Below, in pieces: positions 25,045 through 33,793 of a stretch of DNA of 64,000 bases. Each line of letters opens with the position of its first letter. Within the stretch, counting starts at the first letter, position 1. The position numbers were made by a program, and so were the translations under genes. The stretch is from Microbacterium sp. LWH13-1.2 (GTDB lineage Bacteria; Actinomycetota; Actinomycetes; Actinomycetales; Microbacteriaceae): contig NZ_CP151635.1 in the NCBI RefSeq assembly GCF_038397735.1, positions 1,178,001 through 1,242,000 on the forward strand. Direction: 5' to 3'. Under the pieces are notes generated by a model. That model was not told the DNA's origin and ran no database searches. It worked only from the letters and a program-made list of their open reading frames with translations.

Positions 25045-26370
25045 TCAGGCCGCGTGGAAGGACTGCGCGAGCAGCGGCCTGGTCACGCGTGTACTCGTCC
25101 AGACGACCGCGATGCCCGCGCTCACGACCACCGCGATCGTCAGCAGGGACTCGGGTGCGGTGATGAGAGCGATACCGAGCAACGGGAAGACCAGGACCGC
25201 AGCGCAGAGCGCCGAACCGAGCGCGGTGACCAGCAGAGGTGACATGATCGCCCGTCTCCGCGCGCTGTCGACTGTCTCCAGCGGCATCCCGAGGTGGTGC
25301 AGGCTCCGATGCAGGTCACGCTGGTCGAGCACCGATGCCGCCTGATTCACTCCGACCGATGCGGCGACCATCAGGAACGAAGCCACGAGAGTTATGACGA
25401 GTCCGGTACGCATGTCAGCCGCGAGAGCGGCATCCGCGCCGTCGAGTCCCTCGCTGCCCATCACGTTCATCAGGGAGACGCCGGTCCCGGCGAACACCGC
25501 CATGAAGCTGGCCATCGCGATCCCACTCACCTGGCGCCACGCGGCTTTCGGAGAGTCGAGCACCATCCGCGCTGCGAGCAGCCGATCGGCTCTCTCGGCG
25601 GCGCGCCGCAGCTGACGGGATGCGGCGACCTTGAGCACCCACGGGCCGATCACGTTGAGGATCGCCAGTGCCACCGCGAACAGAACCGCCAGCACGACGA
25701 TCGTGGTGGTGAAGCCCGCGATCGCGGGGAAGATCTTCACGAGGACGAAGACGAGTGCGATCACCGAGACGCCGATGATCGCACGGAACCAGTGCACGGA
25801 CGAGGTGCTCGTGCGAAGCCGCACGCCGAGGGGTGAGATGATCACCCGCCGGAGGCCGAGAGCAGCGCTGCCGGCGGCGACGAGCAGGATGCCGCCGACG
25901 ACCGCGACGACACCGACCGGTGGCAGCAGCACCGCGTCGAGGCCGAGCGCCTCTCCACGGAACGGGATGAGTCCGATGAGCGGGGAGATCGCGAGATAGG
26001 CGATGATACCGACGAGCGCACCGGCGGCTGCGACGAGGACGGACTCGATCACGGTGGCCACGCTCACGCCCAGCGGAGTGACGCCGAGAAGACGGAGGGT
26101 CGACAGCCGCTCGTCCCGTCTCCGCGCGGAGAGCCGGGCCGCAGCACCGCCGAGGTTCGCGAGGGGGACGACGAGGAGCACCAGTGCGATGGCGGCGAGG
26201 GCTTGATACAGAGGACCGTAGCCGTCGGTCCACGTCCAGAAGGACTGGGCTCCACCCACGACGGTGAGCACCAGAGCGGTGACGATCGCGAAGGCGATGG
26301 CCGGGAGAGCGATCACGGCGTTCTGGCCCTTCGCGGGACGCAGCAGGAGACCGAGCACGGACGGGTTCAT
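25045..26370 (-). CDS. FtsX-like ABC transporter permease
   Basis: This 441-aa membrane protein has about eight hydrophobic segments in two FtsX-like halves joined by a repeat: LALVLLVVPLANLGGAAARLSARRRDERLSTLRLLGVTP (about 60-100) is the first permease core, with a similar arrangement after residue 300. Its start overlaps the stop of the ATPase gene (ATGA). Such pairs act as mechanotransmission exporters or lipoprotein/antimicrobial peptide transporters; no two-component system lies nearby. The substrate is unknown. The gene converges on mutM with only 12 bp between the two stops. Confidence 0.85.
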   Translation of the reverse strand: MNPSVLGLLLRPAKGQNAVIALPAIAFAIVTALVLTVVGGAQSFWTWTDGYGPLYQALAAIALVLLVVPLANLGGAAARLSARRRDERLSTLRLLGVTPLGVSVATVIESVLVAAAGALVGIIAYLAISPLIGLIPFRGEALGLDAVLLPPVGVVAVVGGILLVAAGSAALGLRRVIISPLGVRLRTSTSSVHWFRAIIGVSVIALVFVLVKIFPAIAGFTTTIVVLAVLFAVALAILNVIGPWVLKVAASRQLRRAAERADRLLAARMVLDSPKAAWRQVSGIAMASFMAVFAGTGVSLMNVMGSEGLDGADAALAADMRTGLVITLVASFLMVAASVGVNQAASVLDQRDLHRSLHHLGMPLETVDSARRRAIMSPLLVTALGSALCAAVLVFPLLGIALITAPESLLTIAVVVSAGIAVVWTSTRVTRPLLAQSFHAA

Positions 26371-27062
26371 GCTTTCACCGCCGATGCCGTGATCTGGCCG
26401 TCGCGGACAGAGACGATCCTCGAGCAGCGCGCGGCGACCTCCGGATCATGAGTCACGACGAGCAGCGTCCGTCCCTGTCCGGTGGTCGACCAGAGCAGCG
26501 CGTTCATCACCTCCTGCGACGTGCGCGAGTCCAGCGCGCCGGTCGGCTCGTCGGCGAACACGAGGTCGGCGCCGGTGGCCTGGGCACGAGCGATCGCGAC
26601 GCGCTGCGCCTGCCCGCCCGACAGCTCACCGATCCGTCGGTCCTCCATCCCCGCGAGCCCGAGAGCGGCGAGCCATGACGTCGCGTGCGCCACGGCATCC
26701 GCCCGTTTCACTCCGTTGATCATCGAGGCCAGCGCCACGTTCTCCACGGCGGTGAGCTCGGGGATCAGCAGGCCCTGCTGGAAGACGAACCCGAACCGCT
26801 CGCGTCGCAGTCGCGACCGTGCCGATTCGCCGAGGCCGGCGAGCTCGACCGGACTGCCGGTAGAGGGCTGGAAGCTCACCGTGCCGGTATCGGGGGTGAT
26901 GATCCCGGCGAGCACGTGGAGGAGTGTCGTCTTCCCGGATCCGGATGCGCCCATGATCGCCACGGACTCGCCACGATGGATGGCGAGATCCACCCCGGCG
27001 AGTGCGCGGGTGGTGCCGTAGGACTTCGTGAGGGATCGGGCTTCGAGGACGGATGCGTTCAT
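26367..27062 (-). CDS. ABC transporter ATP-binding protein
   Basis: This 231-aa ATPase is of the MacB/LolD type. The Walker A motif GASGSGKTTLLHVLAG is near residue 37, the Q-loop GFVFQQGLLIPELTAVEN near 95, the signature LSGGQAQRVAIARAQ near 147, Walker B ADLVFADEPTGALDS near 165 and the H-loop LLVVTHDPEVAA near 200. The ATG at 27062 is preceded by GAGGCT 6 nt away (a poor -10) and no clear Shine-Dalgarno. It is coupled with the FtsX-like permease. Confidence 0.94.
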   Translation of the reverse strand: MNASVLEARSLTKSYGTTRALAGVDLAIHRGESVAIMGASGSGKTTLLHVLAGIITPDTGTVSFQPSTGSPVELAGLGESARSRLRRERFGFVFQQGLLIPELTAVENVALASMINGVKRADAVAHATSWLAALGLAGMEDRRIGELSGGQAQRVAIARAQATGADLVFADEPTGALDSRTSQEVMNALLWSTTGQGRTLLVVTHDPEVAARCSRIVSVRDGQITASAVKA

Positions 27063-27150
27063 GTTTCCAGCCTCGCGACCGGCCCCGATCGGTGCATCGG
27101 CCCGGCGGATGATCCGCGTCGAACCGCATACACCGATCGGATGATCTCGG

Positions 27151-28230
27151 TCAGATCCGCTTCTGCCACGCTCCCGCATAGGAGACCGCGGTGAAACCGA
27201 TCGCCTCGTTGATGCCGAGCATCGGACGGTTCTCCTCTGCGTTGAATGTGGAGACCACAGGGGAGTGGGGCATCAGCTCGCGCCAGTGCAGCAGATTGGC
27301 GCACTTGACGAGCGTGCCGAGGCGGTGTCCCCGGTGCTCGCTAGAGACGAGAGTGCCGAGCTGATGCGTCACGCCCGTGCGGTCCGACGCGATCAGGAGC
27401 TCGTTGTAGGCGACGAGGTCACCGGAGGGGATGTGCTGCACCGCGACGACCGACAGCGCCTGACCGGCGCCGGTGAGACGCTTCTCCCGTCGGACGACGC
27501 GATCGGCGTCCCAGACTTCGGCGACGAAATCCATCTCGCCGCTCGGCGCATCCGTCGAGAGACGGGCGAGGATCGCCGCGTAGCCCTCGCGGTGCTCGGT
27601 CGGCGTCGGAGCGAGCCACTGCAGAACGCGATAGTCGGGCCCTGCCGCGGCCTGCGCCGTCTCCATCGCCTCGCGCAGGGGAGCCGAGTCTGAGCGCAGA
27701 TCGAACTCGCTGTTGCGCTCGACCTGCTCGAACTCGTAACCACGGGCCTCGAGGGCGTCGGAGAGCGGGATCGCCGGGATGCGGCCCCATCCGGTTCGCG
27801 GAACGATCATCCGCTCGGCCTCGACCGGGCGGTGAAGCGTCCAGGTCTGCACGAGTGAGCGACCGTGCGCGCGCGCCTCGGTCTCCGCGAGCGAGAGCAG
27901 CGCATCCTCGACGCCGCGTCCCCAGTGGCGCTCCGGCACCAACAGGTCGACCTCCGCCGCATGGGCGTCCTCCTCCTGCGCGTAGTCGATCGTGATCATC
28001 CCCACGATCTCGTCTCCGAGGCGGGCGACGAACCCTGTGTGCAGAGTGTCGGTGGTGTCCTGCCACCCGGCGAGCAGCTGCGCGGCGTCAGGCGCGATAT
28101 CGGGCAGGCCGACCAGTTCATCGCAGATCCGGCGATTGAGGTCTCCGTAGGCGCGGAAGTCGGCGCCGTCGGCATCGTCCAGTGATTTCGGGACGGTCAG
28201 CGCAGAGATCGTCAGCGCGATGGTCGTCAT
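27151..28230 (-). CDS. GNAT family N-acetyltransferase (second of a tandem pair)
   Basis: This 359-aa protein has two acetyltransferase-like halves. The N-terminal half has GFVARLGDEIVGMITIDYAQ and VPERHWGRGVEDALLSLAET (a degenerate acetyl-CoA loop, WGRGV); the C-terminal half has LGTLVSSEHRGHRLGTLVKCANLLHW, the canonical R-G-H-R-L-G acetyl-CoA site, and ends FNAEENRPMLGINEAIGFTAVSYAG. It is a clear paralogue of the upstream gene, whose stop overlaps its start (ATGA). The substrate is unknown. Confidence 0.88.
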   Translation of the reverse strand: MTTIALTISALTVPKSLDDADGADFRAYGDLNRRICDELVGLPDIAPDAAQLLAGWQDTTDTLHTGFVARLGDEIVGMITIDYAQEEDAHAAEVDLLVPERHWGRGVEDALLSLAETEARAHGRSLVQTWTLHRPVEAERMIVPRTGWGRIPAIPLSDALEARGYEFEQVERNSEFDLRSDSAPLREAMETAQAAAGPDYRVLQWLAPTPTEHREGYAAILARLSTDAPSGEMDFVAEVWDADRVVRREKRLTGAGQALSVVAVQHIPSGDLVAYNELLIASDRTGVTHQLGTLVSSEHRGHRLGTLVKCANLLHWRELMPHSPVVSTFNAEENRPMLGINEAIGFTAVSYAGAWQKRI

Positions 28231-29315
28231 GTCAGTTCCTTCTTCCAGGCGCCTTCATAGGCGATGGCGGTGAAGCCCATGGCTTCGTTGATGGAGAGCA
28301 TGGGGCGGTTCTCCTCGGCGTTGTAGGTGATCACGTCGCCGGACTCCGGAGCGACGTCGGCCCACGCGAGCAGGGCAGCGCACTTGACGAGCTGTCCGAG
28401 ACGGTGCCCTCGATGCTCGACCAGCACGAGAGTGTCGTGCTGGTGCGTGGTCGCGGTGAGCACCGGGCCGATTCCGAGTTCGGTGAAGGCGGTCAATTCA
28501 CCGGTGGTGATGTGCTGGGCGACCGTGACCTGCATGGTCTGGCCCATCTCCTCTATGCGCTTCTCGCCGTCGATCAGACGCTGGGCGTCCCAGGCCTCCT
28601 CGTCTGTCTCGAGATCGCCGGACGGAGCGTCCGTCGACATGCGCGATTTCAGCCACGCGTAGCCGTCGATGTGCTCGGCCGGGGTGGGAAGGCCCCACTG
28701 GACCACGCGGTAGTCCGTCGAGAACGCGCGGGCCTCCTCGTAGAGCGCGCGCGCGCGATCGAGAGTCGAGGGTGTGACATCGAGGCGGCTCACGCGGTAC
28801 ACCTGCTCGAGGGTGAAGCCATGACGTGTGAGGAATCGTGCGACGTGGTCATCCGGCACACTGCCGAAGCCGGTGCGCGCCTCGAGCTGTGGACCATCGC
28901 TCGCCGGCTGCTCCGTCCAGTTCTGGATGGCGGTGCGGCCGTGCGCCCTTGCGACGGCCTCGATATGAGGCAGGGTGGCCGTGCCTATCCCGCGCCCCCA
29001 GACCCGCGGATGGATCTCGATCGACGCGATCGCCACTCGAGAACCCTCCTCATGGGGGATGTCGACGACGGCGCGGCCGACCATCTCGCCACCGACTCTG
29101 ACGGCCCACACCACGGTGGTGCGCTCCTTGCGGGAACGCAGCAGAGGCAGCAGCGCCTCGGGCGTGAGGTCCTGCTCGGTGCGGCCGGTGAGTTCGCGGT
29201 AGACGGCGTTGCGGACGCGGGCGAGTTCGCGGAACTCGCCCGCATCCGCTGCATCCGCCCGCGCCGGCAGCACGAGCGGATGCAGCGATGCCCCGTCGGT
29301 GAGAGCAATGCTCAT
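28227..29315 (-). CDS. GNAT family N-acetyltransferase (first of a tandem pair)
   Basis: This 362-aa paralogue of the gene that follows it has the same two-half layout: VWAVRVGGEMVGRAVVDIPH and RVWGRGIGTATLPHIEAVAR (acetyl-CoA loop RVWGRGIG intact) in the first half, LVLVEHRGHRLGQLVKCAALLAWADV in the second, ending NAEENRPMLSINEAMGFTAIAYEGAWKKE. Both acetyl-CoA sites look usable here, in contrast to the second gene. GGAG lies about 7 nt before the ATG. It lies 13 nt downstream of a small unknown gene, probably in one operon. Confidence 0.88.
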   Translation of the reverse strand: MSIALTDGASLHPLVLPARADAADAGEFRELARVRNAVYRELTGRTEQDLTPEALLPLLRSRKERTTVVWAVRVGGEMVGRAVVDIPHEEGSRVAIASIEIHPRVWGRGIGTATLPHIEAVARAHGRTAIQNWTEQPASDGPQLEARTGFGSVPDDHVARFLTRHGFTLEQVYRVSRLDVTPSTLDRARALYEEARAFSTDYRVVQWGLPTPAEHIDGYAWLKSRMSTDAPSGDLETDEEAWDAQRLIDGEKRIEEMGQTMQVTVAQHITTGELTAFTELGIGPVLTATTHQHDTLVLVEHRGHRLGQLVKCAALLAWADVAPESGDVITYNAEENRPMLSINEAMGFTAIAYEGAWKKELT

Positions 29316-29328
29316 TGTGATCTCCAGG

Positions 29329-29610
29329 TCAGCGCAGCTGACGCTGCAGGTCGTACGTGAGCAGTGCCAGCGTCTCGCCGGCCGCGCGCTCTCGTCGCTC
29401 GAGAGGCGAGCCGTCCGAATAGACCGGAGCCGACGTGCGGCGCTCCCGGCGAGGACGCTGAGCCCTCTGAAGCAGCCACAGGCCGATCCGGAGGGAGAGA
29501 CGGTCCGCGAGCGCGAGGCGCCGCAGCTCGTCGGCTGCAGGGATGTGGAGGACCTGTTGGCCCTCGGTATCCGGGGGGTGGGTGATGCTGCGGTACAGCG
29601 TGGTGTTCAC
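29329..29610 (-). CDS. Small hypothetical protein (93 aa)
   Basis: The GTG at 29610 is preceded by AAGGA at a 6-nt spacing and opens MNTTLYRSITHPPDTEGQQV, then DELRRLALADRLSLRIGLWL (amphipathic helix), then a basic stretch of Arg residues and the ending RAAGETLALLTYDLQRQLR. There is no Cys, no signal peptide and no membrane segment. No family is recognised. The Arg-rich middle and helical ends would suit nucleic-acid or protein contacts, but that is only compositional. It sits 13 nt upstream of the GNAT pair and is likely cotranscribed with it. Confidence 0.6.
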   Translation of the reverse strand: MNTTLYRSITHPPDTEGQQVLHIPAADELRRLALADRLSLRIGLWLLQRAQRPRRERRTSAPVYSDGSPLERRERAAGETLALLTYDLQRQLR

Positions 29611-29854
29611 GATGATCCTTCGAGAAGAGTGGTGTGGATGGGTGATGCGAGCACCTGCGCAGACCACCGAGAGGTGTCCGGACGGGTGCGGAGAGTCGAG
29701 AGCCCGGGTCGCGAGAAGGCGATCGCCGGGGTCGGCGGGAACCCGTGATCCGGGAGCGGATCAGAGGGTGGGCGCGGTGACACGCGGCTGAGGGAGGCCC
29801 CTCACGGGGCGGCGTCCTGCGGCTGGCGCAGGGCAGAGTCCTCGGGCTGCGGTT
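29611..29854 (-). other. Untranslated leader between the 34-aa ORF and the 93-aa gene
   Basis: These 244 bases carry no convincing ORF. Small inverted repeats are present, including TGAGGG-AGGC-CCCTCA near 29789-29804 and GGCGATCGCC near 29719, but no clear terminator with a T-run was found. If the 34-aa ORF is a leader peptide, attenuation signals should be here. Confidence 0.35.
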
Positions 29855-29959
29855 CTACGAGAGCGCAGTGGTGCAGACGCCGGCGGTTACCGAGTGCGCA
29901 AGACGCGGCGCGAATGGCGCGGCGAGGCCAGTGGCCTGTGCGTTGAATGTGATCATCAT
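29855..29959 (-). CDS. Short ORF (34 aa), possible regulatory leader peptide
   Basis: Two consecutive ATGs follow a perfect Shine-Dalgarno, AAAGGAGGTTACC, the best ribosome site seen in the window. The peptide begins MMITFNAQATGLAAPF and ends VTAGVCTTALS. It lies 244 nt upstream of the 93-aa gene and the GNAT pair on the same strand, behind a good promoter (TTGACG-18 bp-TACCGT). Such strong translation signals for so short a product suggest a leader peptide that senses ribosome state, or a real small protein. A 9-bp inverted repeat (GTAACCTCC/GGAGGTTAC) contains the Shine-Dalgarno. Confidence 0.55.
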   Translation of the reverse strand: MMITFNAQATGLAAPFAPRLAHSVTAGVCTTALS

Positions 29960-29993
29960 CGGTAACCTCCTTTCGTGTGGCGATCCGGAGGTT

Positions 29994-30023
29994 ACGGTAG
30001 CGAAACCCGGGCGTGTCCGTCAA
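29994..30023 (-). promoter_or_regulatory. Promoter of the small ORF/GNAT operon
   Basis: The minus strand has TTGACG (30023-30018), 18 bp, then TACCGT (29999-29994). Transcription should start near 29986, about 27 nt before the ATG of the 34-aa ORF. It is divergent from smc. Confidence 0.65.
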
Positions 30024-30151
30024 GCGCCTTCGGCGTGGATCGGCGTGTCGCGCCCTGTCCCGGTTCGATCGGGACCCGCGCGGGATGCCGGTTCTGAGCC
30101 GTCATTCCGGTAGCGTATGGGCGTGATTCACCCCGGAAGCGCGGCACGCGC

Positions 30152-33100
30152 ATGCATCTGAAGAGCCTGACCCTCAAAGGGTTCAAGTCCTTCGCGCAGC
30201 CCACGAGTTTCGTGTTCGAACCGGGTGTCACCTGCATCGTCGGACCCAACGGGTCGGGCAAGTCCAACGTCGTCGACGCCCTGGCCTGGGTCATGGGCGA
30301 ACAGGGCGCCAAGACTCTCCGCGGCGGCAAGATGGAAGACGTCATCTTCGCCGGTACCTCGACCAGAGGACCGCTCGGCCGCGCAGAGGTGCAGCTCACG
30401 ATCGACAACAGCGACGGGGCGCTGCCCATCGAGTTCGCCGAGGTGACGATCAGCAGGACGCTGTTCCGCAACGGGGCGAGCGAGTATGCGATCAACGGCG
30501 AGAACTGTCGACTGCTCGATCTGCAGGAGCTGCTCAGCGACTCAGGACTCGGTCGCGAGATGCACGTCATCGTCGGTCAGGGGCGTCTCGACACCGTGCT
30601 CCAGGCATCGCCCGAGGACCGTCGGGGCTTCATCGAGGAGGCGGCCGGAATCCTCAAGCACCGGCGCCGCAAGGAGAAGACCCTCCGCAAGCTCGATGCG
30701 ATGGAGACGAATCTCACACGTCTGAGCGACCTCGCCGGAGAGATCCGGCGTCAGCTGAAGCCGCTCGGCAGGCAGGCCGAGATCGCGCGTGAGGCGCAGA
30801 CCATCGCGGCGGTGGTTCGCGATGCCAAGGCGCGAATCTTCGCCGACGACGTCGTCGCGCTTCGCACTGCTCTCGCCGATCACACGCGCACCGAGCATGA
30901 ACGGCATACCGAGCGCCTGGTGCTGTCGGACCAGGCGGAAGCGGTGCGCGGAAGCATCGCACGCCTCGAGCAGGACCAGAATTCGGTCGCCGTCGACCAG
31001 GCGAGGGGAGTGGCCTTCGGCCTCGAGCAGGTGCAGGAGCGGATGCGCGGGCTCTACACCCTCGCGAACCAGCGGCTCGCCCTCCTCGGATCCGAAGAGG
31101 ACGACGCCGCGGTGACCGCTGTCACGGTGACGCAGAGCACGATCGATGAGGCGAAGGACGAGATCACCGAGATCTCGGCCGGCCTCGGCGACGCCCAGGA
31201 CGCGGCGTCGGTCGCGAGCCGCGAGGTCGTGAACGCCCGAGCCGAACTCGACACCCTCGACGTGGACATAGCCGAGCAGAGCGCTCTGGTGTCCGAGTAC
31301 GACATGCGGCTCAGCGCCCTCCGCGGAACGGCCGATGCTGCAGCATCCGCCCTCGCTGCGGTGCGCGGCGCGGTGCTGCGTCAGGAGAACGCTCTCGAAG
31401 CCGCGAACGCGCGTCGCCGCGAGGCCGCTGAGGCACTCGAGTCGATCGACGAGGCCGAAGCGCCCGAGGGTACGGCTGCGGAGCACTCGGCCGCATACGA
31501 GACCGCGCAGCGGGCGGCGACAGCTGCGGAGACCGAGCGCGAGACGCTTCGGGAGCGACTGCATGCGGCCGAGCGCGAGGTCGACTCGCTCACGGCGAAG
31601 TCGGCGGCACTCGGAAGTGCGCTCGCGATCTCGGGCGGCGCGGCCGAGATCGTGAAGACGGGGGGTGCAGGCATCCGGGGACTTGTCGGTGACTCGGTCC
31701 AGGTCAGAACGGGGTTCGAAGCAGCGATCGCGGCAGTGCTCGGATCTCTCGCCGAAGGCGTGCTCGTCGACGGGGCATCCGATGCGTTCGCTCTCGCGAA
31801 CGAGGCTGCGGAGCAGCGCAGGGGCGTCGTCGACTTCGTGGTCGCCGATGCCCTTCGACCCACTGTCGATCTGCCCTCGCTCGACGGAGTGACACCCGCG
31901 ATCGACACGGTGACCGCTCCGGACGGAGTCCTCGGCATCCTCTCCCACGTCCTGATCGCCGATGATCTGGACGCGGCGCGCACAGCCCGCACGGCACTCG
32001 ACGCGACAGGCGACACCACGACGACGATCGTCACCACCGGGGGTGACGTGATCACCGCCCAGACGCTGCGCACCGGCTCCGGAGGAGAGCGATCGCGTCT
32101 CGAGCTCGCGGCCGAGCGCGATGCGGCGAACGATCGTCTCGCAGAGGTGCAGATCATCGTCGATTCGCTGCGAGAAGCGCGGGAGGATGCGAACGAGACG
32201 GTCGAGAGCACCCGCCGCCACGCCAAGGATGCGCTTCGGGCGCTTCGCGAGCACGACGCGGCTCTCGCGACCCACGCCGAGCAGGTCAACCGCATCACGG
32301 TGATGCACGAGTCCGCCGTCGCCGAATGCGAGCGACTCGAGGCCGGCCTCGCTCAGGCGCAGTCCGCGGTCGAGGATGCCGAGGCGAAGGCCGAAGCGGC
32401 GAAGGCCGAGCTCGAGGCCGCCGTGTCTGCGCCTCGCCCGGTGCTGGACGCATCGGCGCGTGATGGACTGCTCGATGCGCTCGAACTCGCACGCGAGGGG
32501 GAGGTCCGAGCACGGCTCGAGATCGAGACGCTGCGCGAGCGGGTGCGCGCTGCTCAGGCGCGTGTCACGAGCCTCGAACGTCGACGGGAGCAGGAGCGCG
32601 ACGCGGCCGCCGAGGCCGCCCGTCGCGCGGTGATCCGGCGGGCACAGCGAGAAGCGGCATCCGGCGTCGCCGAGGAGCTTCCGCGCATCCTGGACTCGAT
32701 CGACCGATCGGTGACCGAAGCGCGGGTAGCCCTTGCCGAGGCAGAGGCCGCGCGGTCCGCACAGAACCAGGAACTCACCGCTCTGCGCGCGCAGGAGACC
32801 TCCCTTCGTGAAAGGCTCGCCGGGCTCACCGAGAGCGTGCACGGACTCGAACTGCAGATCCACGAGAAGAAGCTCCACCTCAACAGCCTGCTCGAGCGGG
32901 TCGCGTCTGAGCTGGCGCTCGACGAAGATATTCTCATTGCGGAATATGGCCCCGATCAGCTGGTTCCCCGCGATCCTGGCGCAGAGCACCCCGAAGATGA
33001 GCTCTCAGACGACACCGCGATCCCGTTCGATCGACGCATTCAGCAGCGCCGACTCGCCGATGCCGAGCGCAAGCTCGCACAGCTCGGACGCGTGAACCCG

Positions 33101-33697
33101 CTGGCGTTGGAGGAGTTCGCGGCGCTCGAACAGCGTCACGCGTTCCTCACCGAGCAGCTCGCCGACCTGACGCAGACCCGGCAGGATCTGCTGACGATCA
33201 TCGCCGACCTCGACGAGCGCATGCAGACGATCTTCGCGAGCGCGTTCGAGGACACCAGGGTCGCCTTCGGCGAGGTGTTCCCGCTGCTGTTCCCCGGTGG
33301 ATCGGGAAGCATCTCGCTCACCGATCCCGACAACATGCTCACGACGGGCATCGAGGTCTCGGTCCGTCCCGTCGGCAAGAAGATCGAGCGTCTGTCTCTG
33401 CTCTCGGGTGGCGAGCGCTCGCTCGCAGCCGTCGCCCTGCTGGTCGCCATCTTCAAGGCCCGTCCGAGCCCGTTCTACATCCTCGACGAGGTCGAGGCTG
33501 CGCTCGACGACGCGAACCTCGGCCGACTGCTCACTGTCTTCGAGCAGCTCCGCGAGAGTTCGCAGCTGCTCGTGATCACGCATCAGAAGCGCACGATGGA
33601 GATCGCGGACGCCCTGTACGGTGTCTCGATGCGACAGGACGGCGTATCCGCTGTCGTCGGTCAGCGTGTCGGGGATCGCGCCGCTGCGTCCCGCTGA
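30152..33697 (+). CDS. smc: Chromosome segregation protein SMC
   Basis: This 1181-aa SMC ATPase organises the chromosome with ScpA/ScpB. Walker A GPNGSGKSN is at residues 31-39, followed by the first coiled coil to about 500. The hinge is around 500-660 (GIRGLVGDSVQVRTGFEAAI ... LRTGSGGERSRLELAAERD), then the second coiled coil. The signature LSGGERSLAAVALLVAIFKA is near 1085 and Walker B SPFYILDEVEAALDDANL near 1110. Full length. A TAGCGT box at 30111-30116 is its likely -10. It is followed closely by ftsY, as in many actinobacteria. Confidence 0.97.
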   Translation: MHLKSLTLKGFKSFAQPTSFVFEPGVTCIVGPNGSGKSNVVDALAWVMGEQGAKTLRGGKMEDVIFAGTSTRGPLGRAEVQLTIDNSDGALPIEFAEVTISRTLFRNGASEYAINGENCRLLDLQELLSDSGLGREMHVIVGQGRLDTVLQASPEDRRGFIEEAAGILKHRRRKEKTLRKLDAMETNLTRLSDLAGEIRRQLKPLGRQAEIAREAQTIAAVVRDAKARIFADDVVALRTALADHTRTEHERHTERLVLSDQAEAVRGSIARLEQDQNSVAVDQARGVAFGLEQVQERMRGLYTLANQRLALLGSEEDDAAVTAVTVTQSTIDEAKDEITEISAGLGDAQDAASVASREVVNARAELDTLDVDIAEQSALVSEYDMRLSALRGTADAAASALAAVRGAVLRQENALEAANARRREAAEALESIDEAEAPEGTAAEHSAAYETAQRAATAAETERETLRERLHAAEREVDSLTAKSAALGSALAISGGAAEIVKTGGAGIRGLVGDSVQVRTGFEAAIAAVLGSLAEGVLVDGASDAFALANEAAEQRRGVVDFVVADALRPTVDLPSLDGVTPAIDTVTAPDGVLGILSHVLIADDLDAARTARTALDATGDTTTTIVTTGGDVITAQTLRTGSGGERSRLELAAERDAANDRLAEVQIIVDSLREAREDANETVESTRRHAKDALRALREHDAALATHAEQVNRITVMHESAVAECERLEAGLAQAQSAVEDAEAKAEAAKAELEAAVSAPRPVLDASARDGLLDALELAREGEVRARLEIETLRERVRAAQARVTSLERRREQERDAAAEAARRAVIRRAQREAASGVAEELPRILDSIDRSVTEARVALAEAEAARSAQNQELTALRAQETSLRERLAGLTESVHGLELQIHEKKLHLNSLLERVASELALDEDILIAEYGPDQLVPRDPGAEHPEDELSDDTAIPFDRRIQQRRLADAERKLAQLGRVNPLALEEFAALEQRHAFLTEQLADLTQTRQDLLTIIADLDERMQTIFASAFEDTRVAFGEVFPLLFPGGSGSISLTDPDNMLTTGIEVSVRPVGKKIERLSLLSGGERSLAAVALLVAIFKARPSPFYILDEVEAALDDANLGRLLTVFEQLRESSQLLVITHQKRTMEIADALYGVSMRQDGVSAVVGQRVGDRAAASR

Positions 33698-33793
33698 ACC
33701 GATAAGCGCGGAATCTCCGCAGAGCGTCGAAGTTGTGCTCAGAGCGTAGGCGTGGGCCGCAAGCGGTCGTGGCGCTACCCGTAGGCTGGAGTC

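Noticed and set aside
30542..32989. Open frame of over 800 codons antisense to smc
   Set aside because: It is a compositional shadow of the G+C-rich smc codons; it has no recognisable domain and no start signals, while smc itself has all SMC motifs.
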